A DNA stretch of 11,592 nt from Acanthamoeba lenticulata (Eukaryota; Discosea; Longamoebia; Acanthamoebidae), in NCBI GenBank assembly GCA_002179805.1, contig NAVB01000591.1, forward strand, positions 1-11,592, in the 5' to 3' direction. The notes beneath the pieces were generated by a model. That model was not told the origin of the DNA. It saw only the letters and a list, made by a program, of their open reading frames with translations, and made no database searches. Positions 1-8,472 of the stretch are shown piece by piece; the stretch's first letter is position 1; every line of letters begins with the position of its first letter. The position numbers and the translations under genes are program-made.

Positions 1-1373
1 TCTTTCACCTGCGAGCCCAGTCATTAAGAGTTTAAATATAAAAAACTATTTAAATAAAATAAAAAAGGTAAATAGATTCCAAATAATGTGGAAAATTCAT
101 CAACAAAAGCATCAAGGGGCGCACCCAGGCGACTTCAGCTTTGCTCTCGGAGACGTGGGTCTGGATGGGGAGGTCGTGCTCGCGGGCCAGCGCGCCCAGC
201 CCCTTCATCAGCTCCATCGTGCACGACGGCGTGAATCTGTCGTCGTCCATGCATGACGTCAACGTCGACGACAACGATGACGAACGAGGAGAGAAGCTCA
301 TGAGCTGACGAAGAACAAGGGTCGGTGATGAGGAAGAGGGAGGACTCGTACCGCGGGGTGATGATGGGGGTGATGAGCGGGTCGTTCATGGCGAGCACGT
401 CGGCGCAGAAGCTCGCCGTGTCGCGCAGCGAGTCGGCCGTGGTCTCCACGTAGTGGGCCGGCGAGTTGCGGTCCATGCACACCTTGCCCACGAACGCCCG
501 CTGCCCGTAGTGCGCAGCCACCTCTGCCCAAGCGCACCACAAATTGAATAAAAATCAATAAATGAATAAATATTCAATTAAAGAAAGTCAAGTAAAAGAA
601 GTACCAGCAAGCACTTTAGTGGCAGGGATATGAATGGTGCCAAAGTAGGTCATGGTGGTCGTGCCCAGCCCCAGAGACCGCTTCACCACGCCCTTGTAGA
701 CTGAGGCCCACGAATTGTGCAGCATTTCAATAAGAAAATAGAAATGCAATTAATGAAAATATAATAAACGTGGCCGAAAAGGTCGGGGCGTACTTCGTCG
801 CGCGTAGGCGGGGTCCTTGAAGCGGGTCTCGGCCGGGAAGGTGTAGGTCTCGAGCCACTGAAGCAACGGCATGTCGAGCCCATTGCCCGCGTTCACGAAC
901 TGCGGCGCGTGGGCGTGTGTATCCACCATGCCTGTTGGCCGGAGCGCCCACCCCAGGTTTAAAATAAATTATTAGAATAATTTTTACAATAATAAAATAA
1001 AATAAATAATTAATAAAGCGTGAGTGGTGTCGCACCGGGAACGAGAAAGCCACGCCGGGGCAGCTCCACGAACTCGACCGCATCGCTCAGGTGGTACCTG
1101 CCGACAAGATCATTGAATTAACAAATGAAATTGGTGAACGTGCAAAGATTTGGAATGGACGGGAAGGTACTTGAGGATGAGAGACGCCCGATCAAGAGGT
1201 CCGTCGCGTTGCGGCGCGTGAAGGAACGCGATGCGACCGGCAGCGTCGACGCCGAGCCACGCACGTGGGAGCACCTCCATGTCGTTGAGCGCAAGCGAGT
1301 GCACCACTGTTCCATGAAACACGCGCACCACCACTGCCTCCTCCTGGTTCGTCGTCACTTGCTTCGCTTGCAT
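1..1373 (-). CDS. GDA: Guanine deaminase, 5' portion (7 exons, cut by left edge)
   Basis: Zinc amidohydrolase converting guanine to xanthine in purine salvage/catabolism; cytosolic in other eukaryotes. Exons read on the minus strand: 1373-1171, 1097-1036, 931-794, 700-605, 523-352, 236-125 and 8-1 (continuing off the window); all junctions keep frame and use CAG or AG acceptors. About 264 residues are visible. MVDTHAHAPQF at about 90-100 carries the first two zinc ligands (H94, H96). YTFPAE, GQRAFVGKVCMD and ITPRF match the family closely. IQTHVSES at 248-255 supplies the third zinc ligand H251 and the catalytic Glu E254. The final zinc Asp and C-terminal half lie outside. The ATG at 1373 was chosen because translation upstream of it shows no family similarity and lies in promoter-like sequence. 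Four of the six introns are very A/T rich. The gene is divergent from the M15 peptidase gene. The family assignment is firm; the exact start is inferred. Confidence 0.9.
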
Positions 1374-1669
1374 CTCTTTCTCTCGCGCTTTTGTCGGTTG
1401 TGCAACAAAGCGGACAACGGCGATAAACTCGGGATATTGTTTGTTTATTTCTCTGTTTTTTAATTTGTTTTCTTTTATTTGTAAAATTTCACAATGAAAG
1501 ACGAAACCCCTTTGGACCGGGAACTGCACTGCACGCAAACACTTCTTCCGCTGGCCGGGAAGAACAGGCCGTCTCGCTTTCATAAAAGGGAGGAAATGCC
1601 ATTGGGCGAAAACAAGCGCACATAAAAACCGGAGCCGGCAGCCGTCACACAACACTCACTTTGCGAAGG
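1374..1669. promoter_or_regulatory. Divergent promoter region between guanine deaminase and M15 peptidase
   Basis: A 296-bp gap separates two outward-facing start codons, so it should hold both promoters and leaders. On the plus strand CATAAAAGGG at 1581 sits 89 bp before the peptidase ATG and resembles a TATA box; a weaker CATAAAAACC lies at 1621. The half nearer the deaminase is T-rich on the plus strand (1436-1490) with no clear TATA box for minus-strand transcription. No ORF here resembles a known protein. Promoter roles are inferred from position and motif only. Confidence 0.5.
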
Positions 1670-2873
1670 ATGAAGCTCACGACCATCGCAGTTTGCCTCC
1701 TTGTACGCGTCCTCTTCACTCTTTTCTTTTGATGCAAGACTTTGATCAACTCTAATTTTTCGCGTACAACAAGGTGGGCCTTTGCCTGGCCCAAGCCGCC
1801 ACGGTCCAGGATGGTGCGCTCCCCCCCCCTCAAACCCCCCAAATGCTTTTGGATATATGGGCAAGGATGGCCTTGGCATAAACGAAGAGCTCTGCACCCA
1901 AAATATCTACGGCAGCCATCAATGCGGCGGGCTGCAGCACCACCGTCGTGTCGGGCCTCAGCAAGCAGCTCGTGCGTCAGCTCAACTGCCTCCGTTCGGG
2001 ACTCTTCAAGGTGCGAAGATCGATCGATACATACCCTTCACCCCTCTCGGTTCTAAGCGACGTCGTTTTCTTTCTTTCTTTCTTTGACGCCTCCCTTATC
2101 CTCCCCTCCTCGCCCATCTCGGGACATATGTCCCTCCGTATTTGGCCGCCTCTCCCTCTGGTGCAGGACCTCAACACGCTGTCGCGCGTGTCGCTGTCGA
2201 GCGCGGCCGCTGCGGTGCCTTACCTGCAGACCGCCGCCGCCGACGCCCTCCAGCGTGCCGTGAACCAGCGCGGTGCGCCTCCTCTCCTTCTTGTTCTCCT
2301 TCTTCTTCCGCTCATGTCGTCCCCCTTCTTCGCGCGAGTCGAAGGCAACAAGTTGTTGACAACAACACAACAACTCCACCACTACAGGCGTGACGATGAC
2401 CATCAACAGCGCCCTCCGCACGCTGCCGCAGCAGCTCATGCTCTGGTCCTGGAAGGAGCGCAAGCAGTGCGGCATCACCGCCGCGGCCAAGCCCGGTGCG
2501 TACCACAACACACACACACACACGCACACACGCAGCACAACACGCAAATGGCTCACTCTTGTGCGCGCGCGCGTGTGATGCCGCAGGCCTGAGCAACCAC
2601 AACGGCGGGCTCGCGGTCGATATCCAGGACGCGGCGTCGTGGAAGACGGTCATGACCAACAACGGCTGGACCAAGCTGGGCGACTGGGACCCCATGCACT
2701 ACGATTACGACCACGGCGTCGACGTGCGCACGCTCTCGGTCCTGGCCTTCCAGAAGCTGTGGAACCTGAACAACCCGACCAACCGGCTCGACGAGGACGG
2801 AGGCTACGGCCCCAAGACCGAGCGCGCGCTTCTTGCCTCCCCGGTCTCTGGCTTCGCCCGTACCTCTTGCTAG
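1670..2873 (+). CDS. Secreted M15-family D-Ala-D-Ala carboxypeptidase-like protein with peptidoglycan-binding-like tail
   Basis: Predicted zinc peptidase of the M15/LAS group, which cleaves D-Ala-containing peptides of bacterial peptidoglycan. Exons: 1670-1702, 1774-1813, 1916-2010, 2167-2272, 2388-2495, 2587-2873, giving 222 residues with all phases consistent. Residues 1-18 form a signal peptide (MKLTTIAVCLL followed by VGLCLAQA) split by intron 1. The core has SALRT at 99-103 (Arg that usually binds the substrate carboxylate), SNHNGGLAVD at 130-139 (zinc ligands H132, D139) and WDPMH at 161-165 (general base D162, zinc ligand H165), so the expected catalytic set is intact. Residues 178-210 (AFQKLWNLNN and DEDGGYGPKTERAL) look like a peptidoglycan-binding repeat. 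C31 and C49 could form a disulfide. The family is mainly bacterial, but five spliceosomal introns show that this copy is long settled in a eukaryotic genome. A role in digesting bacterial prey is inferred. Intron 3 carries a TTTC run and intron 5 a CA run. Confidence 0.85.
2508..2541 (+). repeat. CA-rich microsatellite in intron 5 of the M15 peptidase gene
   Basis: A run of CA dinucleotides interrupted by CG and CAG units lies just inside the intron between exons 2388-2495 and 2587-2873, followed further on by a GCGCGC run. It is simple sequence with no coding role; read directly from the sequence. Confidence 0.8.
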
Positions 2874-3021
2874 GGCGCCAAACCCCAAAATCGCTGTACC
2901 ATGTGCCATTTTTCACCTTTTTTCTTTTACGGTCGCTGAGTCGCCCATTTACGCAAAAAGAACGATTGGCCGATTTTTACCTCCTTTCTTGCATTAGCCC
3001 ACAACGCTTTCATACAACACG

Positions 3022-3303
3022 GCATGGAGGTTGCACATCATGTCGATGCAGCCCTGGTGCACCATGGAAGGGCCCAAGCGGCCTCCTTCTGAGCGGCAAA
3101 GTCGCCGCGCGACTCACGCATGAGCTGCACGAGCTGCGGGACGAGTCGGGGTCAATGACCGTCTGGATCTGCGCGCGATCGCCAGCGGTGATGTTGGAGA
3201 GGACCCAACACGCCTCCTTGCGCGTGGTCTTCTTGGGGTGGTGCAGGAGGCTGTGCAGGCACGGCAGGACACCGTTCGAAGGCAGCATCTCCACTCCGAA
3301 CGG
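3022..3303 (-). pseudogene. Importin-alpha (karyopherin alpha) fragment, broken
   Basis: Importin alpha is the armadillo-repeat adaptor that carries nuclear-localisation-signal cargo into the nucleus. On the minus strand one frame gives [26 protein letters not shown] and [14 protein letters not shown], a clear match to adjacent ARM repeats (the EACW..SNITAG core is diagnostic). After VID, near 3148, the reading frame shifts: one missing base in a Gly/Asp-Leu-Val-type junction turns the next repeat into another frame, which reads [20 protein letters not shown] and then AAWAL. Just after AAWAL a second lesion removes about a dozen expected residues, and [13 protein letters not shown] follows in a third frame. 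No splice-site choice repairs these steps. Both ends are truncated: no N-terminal importin-beta-binding domain and no C-terminal repeats are nearby. It is therefore read as a decayed partial copy lying in the gap after the M15 peptidase gene. A sequencing error could explain one shift but not all lesions. Confidence 0.75.
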
Positions 3304-3418
3304 AGGGTCTTGGGCGAGGCTGGATTTCTTCTTGTCTCCGAGGCTCCGATGAAGAAAGAATTAACAGCCGTTTCCTGGTAAAGATCAATTTTTTACTTCG
3401 AAAAAAACGCAAGCACCA

Positions 3419-3427
3419 GAATAAATA
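3419..3427 (+). promoter_or_regulatory. TATA-like element before the small basic gene
   Basis: GAATAAATAC lies about 120 bp upstream of the ATG at 3544 and is followed by a C/A-rich leader (3430-3543) with repeated ACAACC and CTACAA words and no ATG before the chosen start. Such leaders fit a transcribed 5' UTR. The call rests on motif and spacing only. Confidence 0.35.
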
Positions 3428-3543
3428 CCTCGCTACAACACCAACGGCATTCAACGGTGTTTACCACCTACAAGCAACCTACAACCTGCAACCTTTACAA
3501 CAACAACCACAAAGATCGCATCTACAACCCACACAACACTAAG

Positions 3544-3861
3544 ATGTCGTCGTACAAGGCCACGAGCAAGTCCCACACGCGCGGCTCGAGGGCGAGCCCC
3601 TACACCACCACGACCAAGACGACGAAGACGACAGCCGACCAGCCATCGGCGAGCATGCTGCTGCGAAGGCAATGCAGCTTCGGCGTGGCCAACACGCTGC
3701 GCCGCGTGGCCGACCTCCACGAGAACCACGAGCGCGTCGTCGCCCAGGGCGGCACGGCCCGCGTCACGCGAGCCCAGGCCATCAAGCTCGAGCAGTGGAA
3801 CACGGTCCAAACCCGCAGCCGTGCCCGTCAACTGGCCGCCGCTGCTGGTCAGAGGCCTTGA
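3544..3861 (+). CDS. Small basic hypothetical protein (105 residues, intronless)
   Basis: I do not recognise this protein. The frame opens at the first ATG (3544), preceded by AAG, and closes at TGA 3859-3861. Upstream in-frame sequence lacks an ATG, so a longer form would need a non-ATG start. Residues 1-35 are rich in Ser, Thr and Lys (TTTTKTTKTT at about 19-28) and probably disordered. The rest is predicted helical: LLRRQCSFGVANTLRRVADL at about 38-57, then HENHERVV, then a basic stretch with ARVTRAQAIKLEQW and TRSRARQLAAAAG. There is no signal peptide or membrane segment. Codon use is strongly G/C-ending like the recognised genes around it, and one intact frame with a leader-like upstream region supports real coding. 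It is unusual here in having no intron. A nucleic-acid or protein-binding role is possible from charge but unproven. Confidence 0.6.
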   Translation: MSSYKATSKSHTRGSRASPYTTTTKTTKTTADQPSASMLLRRQCSFGVANTLRRVADLHENHERVVAQGGTARVTRAQAIKLEQWNTVQTRSRARQLAAAAGQRP

Positions 3862-4418
3862 TGATCTTGGACGATGCACATAACACTCTGTACATAAAAC
3901 TGTAGTTCTTATTCTGCTTGAAAGTTTTTATCATTACATTGTGGGGAACCGCTCAGCTCCACGGAATAGTGGAGCGAGCAGGCCACCTCTTTCAGAGGTG
4001 TAGACTTTGAACCAAAGATACTTCCTTGGATAAGAGTACTTATCATCTCCTCAGTTGCTCGTCTTGTTGGTATCCTCCGCTCCTGGTATTGGTTTCAACG
4101 TCGGTCAACCGACCGTTTTGCCTGAACGAGGAATCATTTAGGCAGCCACAATGCTGGACAGCTGTTCTTCAGGCGCTTGCTGTTTTTTGCAGTTTGCATC
4201 ACATGGCGTCAAGTTCCTACAACACCACTAGCAGCCCCACACGAGAAGCCACTTGGCCAAGCATGGCAGCTCTGCGTTCGTCCGTCCAACGAGGGAGAAG
4301 AAGGACAAAAGACCCGACTTGTTAAGGTGGTTGTGAGGGGCATCGCGCCGATTGGCGAAGTGCTGCGGAAAGGTCAGCTCGCCAGAGGGCTCACCAAACA
4401 CAAGTTGAGCACGGAAGC
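3862..4418. other. Intergenic region between small basic gene and kelch gene
   Basis: This 557-bp gap should contain the 3' end of the small basic gene and the promoter of the kelch gene. Its left half is A/T-rich to about 3940, then carries a chain of hairpins (listed separately). The right part (4120-4418) has short frames in several phases, none with family similarity or a convincing codon pattern. I see no clear TATA box just before 4419. Confidence 0.5.
3951..4119 (+). ncRNA. Possible structured RNA: chain of hairpins ending in a T run
   Basis: Perfect inverted repeats follow one another. Stem 1: GCTC-A-GCTCCAC at 3951-3962 with GTGGAGCGAGC at 3969-3979 (11 pairs, one bulged A, loop GGAATA). 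Stem 2: CACCTCT 3984-3990 with AGAGGTG 3994-4000 (7 pairs). Stem 3: CTTTG 4005-4009 with CAAAG 4013-4017. Stem 4: GATAAG 4029-4034 with CTTATC 4039-4044. Stem 5: GTCGG 4100-4104 with CCGAC 4109-4113, followed by TTTT at 4116-4119, which could end a Pol III transcript. I cannot match this to a named RNA class: there is no tRNA T-loop, no snoRNA C/D or H/ACA box pair in the right places, and no snRNA signature that I trust. It may instead be a structured 3' UTR of the gene ending at 3861. Strand is assumed. Confidence 0.3.
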
Positions 4419-6363
4419 ATGGCAACATGGCGACTTCCTCTCCCCTTCCTTCTCTTCCTCAGTCTCGCTGCTGCCCTCGTCTGCGCTGAGGAAGCAAACT
4501 GGAAGCTGCTGGCGCCCCAGTCGCCTCAAACCAGCTCACCCTCTGCTCGCTCTAATCAATGCTCGGTCTACGTGCCGTCCACCAACAAGGTTCGCCGCAC
4601 CGCCCCCCCCCCTTCTCTCTTCCTCTCTTTTCGTTCTTTTCGCCCTTCATTTTCCCTCGTCCTGAAAACACCACCTCCTCGCAGGTGTACGTGTTTGGCG
4701 GAAACGACGGCATCTGGGAGTTCCATCCGCTCAACGACCTGTGGGTGTTTGATCTCGGTTCCCCTTCCTCCCTTCATGAGCGTGAGCCACTTTTCCTCCT
4801 CCTGCTCATGCTCAAGCCCTTTTGTTGCACGTTTGTTGAGCCAACAGCCACGTCGGCCTGGTCCGAGGTCACGCCCGTGCCGGCGGCCGACGTCAATGCG
4901 ACAGGCAGCCTTCTCGACCGCAAGAGCAGCGGCAGCCTTCCCCCCAAGCGGTTCAGGTTGTGCACCGTCTTCAGTGGTGCCGTTTTGCGCCTACGTTTTG
5001 TTGTAACACACGTGTGCGCACACGCGCGAGAGTGGACACAGACATGCTTGCGTCTACGACGAGGTGAGCCACAGCGTGTGGGTCTTTGGCGGGATGGCCC
5101 AGCCCGATCCCGAAGGCCCCGCCACCGCCCTCGACGACCTGTGGCAGTTCGACATTGGTGCGTCCCTATTTTTATGTTTATTTATTATTTGAACCTTAAA
5201 AAATTTCTTTTGTTTTTTTTTTTGTTTTTTAATGAGCCATTATACGTGTTGAGAATGTTTCTGGTGTTTTGTCGATCAGACGCCAACGTTTGGCGCGAGG
5301 CTAAGCCAGAGGGCAAGGGCCCTAGCGCGCGGTATTTCCACGTGGCTGCGCTCGAGGCCCGTGGAGCAGGCGCCCTCCACACGCTCGACGGTGGTGACGA
5401 AGCCCTGCGGCACGCGGGGCAGGGCGGGCTCATGGTCGTGTTTGGCGGCATGGACGACCGTCAGCGCTACAACGAGCTCTGGAAGTACGACATCGGTGCG
5501 CGTGATCCCCCCCGCTCTTCGATGTGGAGTTGTTGCTGCTTCGCTGCTTCACATTCCTCACACATGCGTGTGCCACGTCACGTAGCAAACAACGCCTGGC
5601 GCCAAGTCAAACCCGCTTCGCGCTTCGCGCCTCCGCCCCTGTCCAACTCTGCCGCGGTGCGCTTCGATCCTTTGTTGACCGTCTTCGGGGGCACACAAAC
5701 ATGTCCTTACCATCAGTCTTGATTGCGGCAGCGCGCCACGGCCGACGGGCAGTACCTGTACATCTTTGGCGGGCAGCGCTGGTGGGGCTACCAGGGCATC
5801 CTCAACGCGGTCTGGACGCGTGGACCCGAGTTCTCATGTCCGTGTGTGAGCTGACATCATCATCACCACTTTCGTGTTGTCGCGCGGTGGTGCCTACCAG
5901 GTGTTTCGGTGCCACCTGCCCACAGGCAAGTGGGAAGAGGTGATGCCCAACGGCGGCGATGATGGTGATGATGATGTGGCGACGCCGGAGCCTCGCGTGG
6001 GCGCCTCTGTCGTGCTTGTCGACGGCGGACGCGCGCTGCTGGTCTTTGGCGGCTACAATATCGACGGACTCTACACGAACGATCTCCGACAGCTCAACCT
6101 CGGTTCGAACCTCAAACATGAACATCAAGTCCCAATTTGCGTTGTTGATGCTGATGGTGGTGATGATGATGGCACCAGAGACGCGCCAGTGGCGTCGGGT
6201 GGAGGCGGCCGGAGAAAGCGTGCCGCCTCGCCGCTACGCGCACTCGGCGATGCCCGTGGAGGGTGAAGTCGATCAGATGCTTGTGTTTGGTGGCTACAGC
6301 GATTACGTCGGAGAAGTGCGCAACTTTCATGACCTCTGGCAGCTCACCATCAGGCATCCTTGA
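4419..6363 (+). CDS. Secreted kelch-repeat beta-propeller protein (9 exons)
   Basis: Kelch repeats fold into a propeller used for binding proteins or sugars. Exons: 4419-4589, 4685-4757, 4848-4950, 5042-5157, 5280-5495, 5586-5656, 5732-5845, 5901-6102, 6179-6363, about 416 residues. Residues 1-23 form a signal peptide (PFLLFLSLAAALVCA), so the propeller should be secreted or lumenal, unlike most cytosolic kelch proteins; no C-terminal membrane segment follows. Six blades show the GG signature: VYVFGG 58-63, VWVFGG 128-133, MVVFGG 206-211, LYIFGG 259-264, LLVFGG 334-339 and MLVFGG 389-394, each followed by a blade-type NDLW/NELW-like motif and a Trp. The exon 7 end is uncertain: GTGAGC at 5846 is the stronger donor, but GTCTGG at 5810 (exon 5732-5809, 404 residues) gives a cleaner NAVFRCHL join. 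Exon 8 has an acidic Gly/Asp insert encoded by GAT repeats. Function unknown beyond fold. The stop lies 78 bp before the PEX7 start. Confidence 0.85.
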
Positions 6364-6441
6364 TTTCCCAAAATGTAATATATTTTTATTGTTTTCCTGG
6401 TTCTTTTCTTTGTGTTTTGTATTTGTGGGGACAAGAAGAAG

Positions 6442-8143
6442 ATGGAGGGCTTACCACCTGCGCCGTTGCCTCCTTTCTCCACGGGACTGAGCTGCTACAG
6501 CTGCGAGTTCTCACCCTTTGAGGACAACAAGATCGCAGTCGCCTGCTCGCAGCACTTCGGCATCATCGGCACGCCGCCCCACGGGAACCATCTTGTTTCC
6601 ACCCTATCTCGTTGTATGCTCATCAGTGTAATCAACAGGAAATGGTCGTCAGCTTGTGCTGCAGGCAATGCCACAAGGCCTGACGGTTGTCGCCGCTTTC
6701 GACACTCAAGGTGACCTTGCGTTGGTTCTACACATTCTTGCGTTCATCAATTCACTTCTGCATGCGTGGGGGAGACAGATGGGCTGTACGACTGCACGTG
6801 GAGCGAGAACAACGAGCGGCACCTCCTCTCCTCTTCAGGCGATGGCTCCATCAAGGTGCGTAGTGTTCCCAATCCAATTGCACGCCAGCGATTTTACTCA
6901 ATTGGACAACCACAGCTGTGGGACGTCGGGTTGCCACCCGCTGAGAACCCCCTGCGCAGCTTCCATGAGCATACGAACGAGGTATCGGCTCCACTCTTTG
7001 CCTCTTATCCCCTTAGTCGTCTTGGAGTGGCACTCACAACTACACCACACAGGCCTATAGCGTAGACTGGAACCTCGTGGCCAAGGACAGCTTCGTCTCG
7101 GGCGCGTGGGACAACACCGTCAAGTTCTGGACGCCTGAGCGGTACGCCACCATCTTCTCCTTAAAGCGCGACGCCAGGCTTGGGCTGAGGCGCGTCGTCG
7201 TCATCAACGACGCAGGAACGAGTCGATCCGTACGTGGCGAGAGCACAGCTACTGCGTCTACGCGACGATCTGGTCGCCCACGTCGCCCACGCTCTTTGCC
7301 TCGGCCTCGGGTGACGGCACCGTCCGCGTGTGGGACGTCAACGGTACGGCCAGCCATCGTCGCCCTCCTTCTTCTTCGTCTACATCCTTATGTTCATCAT
7401 CACCATCGTTCTCGTCGCAGATGCGGGCGCGGCCATGGTGATTCCGGCGCATGGCGGGATGGAAGTGCTCACGTGCGACTGGTCCAAGTACAACGCCAAC
7501 ATCCTCGTCTCCGGGTCTGTCGACAAGTCCATTCGAGTCTGGGTGCGTTTTTATTCATTTATGATTATAATTTTTTTTTTTTTCCATTGCTGCGCGCGAA
7601 CGAGGTCTTACGCGCACATGTTGGGGGGGCTGCAGGACATCCGACGGCCGCGCGATCCGCTGTTTGTGCTGCAGGGCCACACGTACGCCGTGCGGCGCCT
7701 CAAGTGCTCGCCCTACAACGAGAACATCATCGCCTCAGTCTCCTAGTACGTGGGTTGTGGTGATGATGATGATATGTGTCATCATTGATAACATGATGCT
7801 GATGGCGACGATGATGTGGTTGTTGTGGGACACAACTACAGCGACATGTCGATGATGCTGTGGGACCTTGGCCGGCCAGAAGACCCTTTCCTCAACCGGT
7901 TCGAGCACCACACCGAGTTTGCGCTGGGCGTTGACTTCAACATTTTTGTTGAGGGCCAGGTGGCCACCTGCGCCTGGGACGAACGTGCGTCTCTTCTTCC
8001 TCTTCTCCTTTCTTATTTTTTTTTAATGTTATTATGCATTGTTTTTTTTGCTTCCTTTTTACAATTGTTTGACGCTATTTTCTTTTCTTAACAAAACAGG
8101 GGTTTTCGTGTTTGACCAAAATGTTGGGCCCGTGATTCGGTGA
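6442..8143 (+). CDS. PEX7: PEX7, peroxisomal PTS2 import receptor (WD40, 10 exons)
   Basis: Cytosolic WD40 propeller that binds the N-terminal PTS2 signal of peroxisomal matrix enzymes and, with a PEX5-type co-receptor, brings them to the peroxisome. Exons: 6442-6568, 6639-6710, 6779-6855, 6916-6981, 7053-7141, 7216-7343, 7421-7542, 7636-7745, 7842-7984, 8100-8143, giving 325 residues, close to the usual 320 or so. Family landmarks in order: CEFSPFEDNKIAVACSQHFG, GLYDCTWSENN, SGDGSIKLWDV, AYSVDWN, FVSGAWDNTVKFW, IWSPTSPTLFASASGDGTVR, VIPAHGGMEVLTCDWSKYN, LQGHTYAVRRLKCSPYNENI, YDMSMMLWDL, FEHHTEFALGVDFN and CAWDE, with a short tail ending GPVIR. This order and wording distinguish PEX7 from other WD40 proteins. 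Intron 1 uses GC instead of GT: only G at 6568 joined to 6639 restores FGIIGNGRQLVL. No signal peptide, as expected. Its presence implies a working PTS2 pathway. Confidence 0.95.
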
Positions 8144-8472
8144 GCATGTTGTGGGTGCGCCAAATGGGCTTTCCAACCATGATGAATGAATGCAAAGATA
8201 CCTCGTCGTGCTGTTACCCCTTCTCTCTCTCTCTCTTTATTTTTGAAGTGCTGCTTTCCCCCTTCTTCTCCCGTGTCGTCGCCGCAGCTCCCCAACATCC
8301 TTCCTTGTGCACTAGTACATCACCGCAACGACCCCCCCCCCATTTCTTGAATTGTTGTGCAGACGTGTGGTCATGTCACGCGCACGCTGCGTCGTCTGCA
8401 CATCTCCGATTCTGTCATTCGAATGGCGGTGCTGGGGCGTTGTTGCCGTTGTTTATAAATAAGAACAGGTCA
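8144..8472. other. Convergent 3' intergenic region
   Basis: This 329-bp gap lies between the stops of PEX7 (plus) and the DUF5672 gene (minus). It contains pyrimidine-rich tracts (a CTCTCTCT run near 8222-8240, a C run at 8331-8341) and a T/A-rich patch (8450-8465). No frame resembles a protein; an open plus-strand frame crossing it is a shadow of the gene opposite. It probably holds both 3' UTRs and polyadenylation signals. Confidence 0.5.

Noticed and set aside
2066..2084. TTTC repeat in intron 3 of the M15 gene
   Set aside because: Simple sequence in an intron's pyrimidine-rich part; noted but without special meaning.
3091..3130. Possible tiny intron (GTGAGT to CAG, 29 nt) in the importin-alpha fragment
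   Set aside because: The interval encodes expected ARM-repeat residues (ESRGDFAAQ) and is too short for an intron; it also would not fix the frame shifts.
4018..4031. ATACTTCCTTGG resembling the 5' end of U1 snRNA
   Set aside because: Two mismatches fall in the donor-pairing segment and the following bases do not continue like U1; it is also part of a local hairpin series.
5657..5731. Kelch-like words (RFDPLLTVFGG) inside the proposed kelch intron 6
   Set aside because: The frame then stops at 5722 and cannot reach the next blade, whereas GTGCGC at 5657 with the CAG at 5731 joins in phase to YLYIFGG. The resemblance is probably chance.
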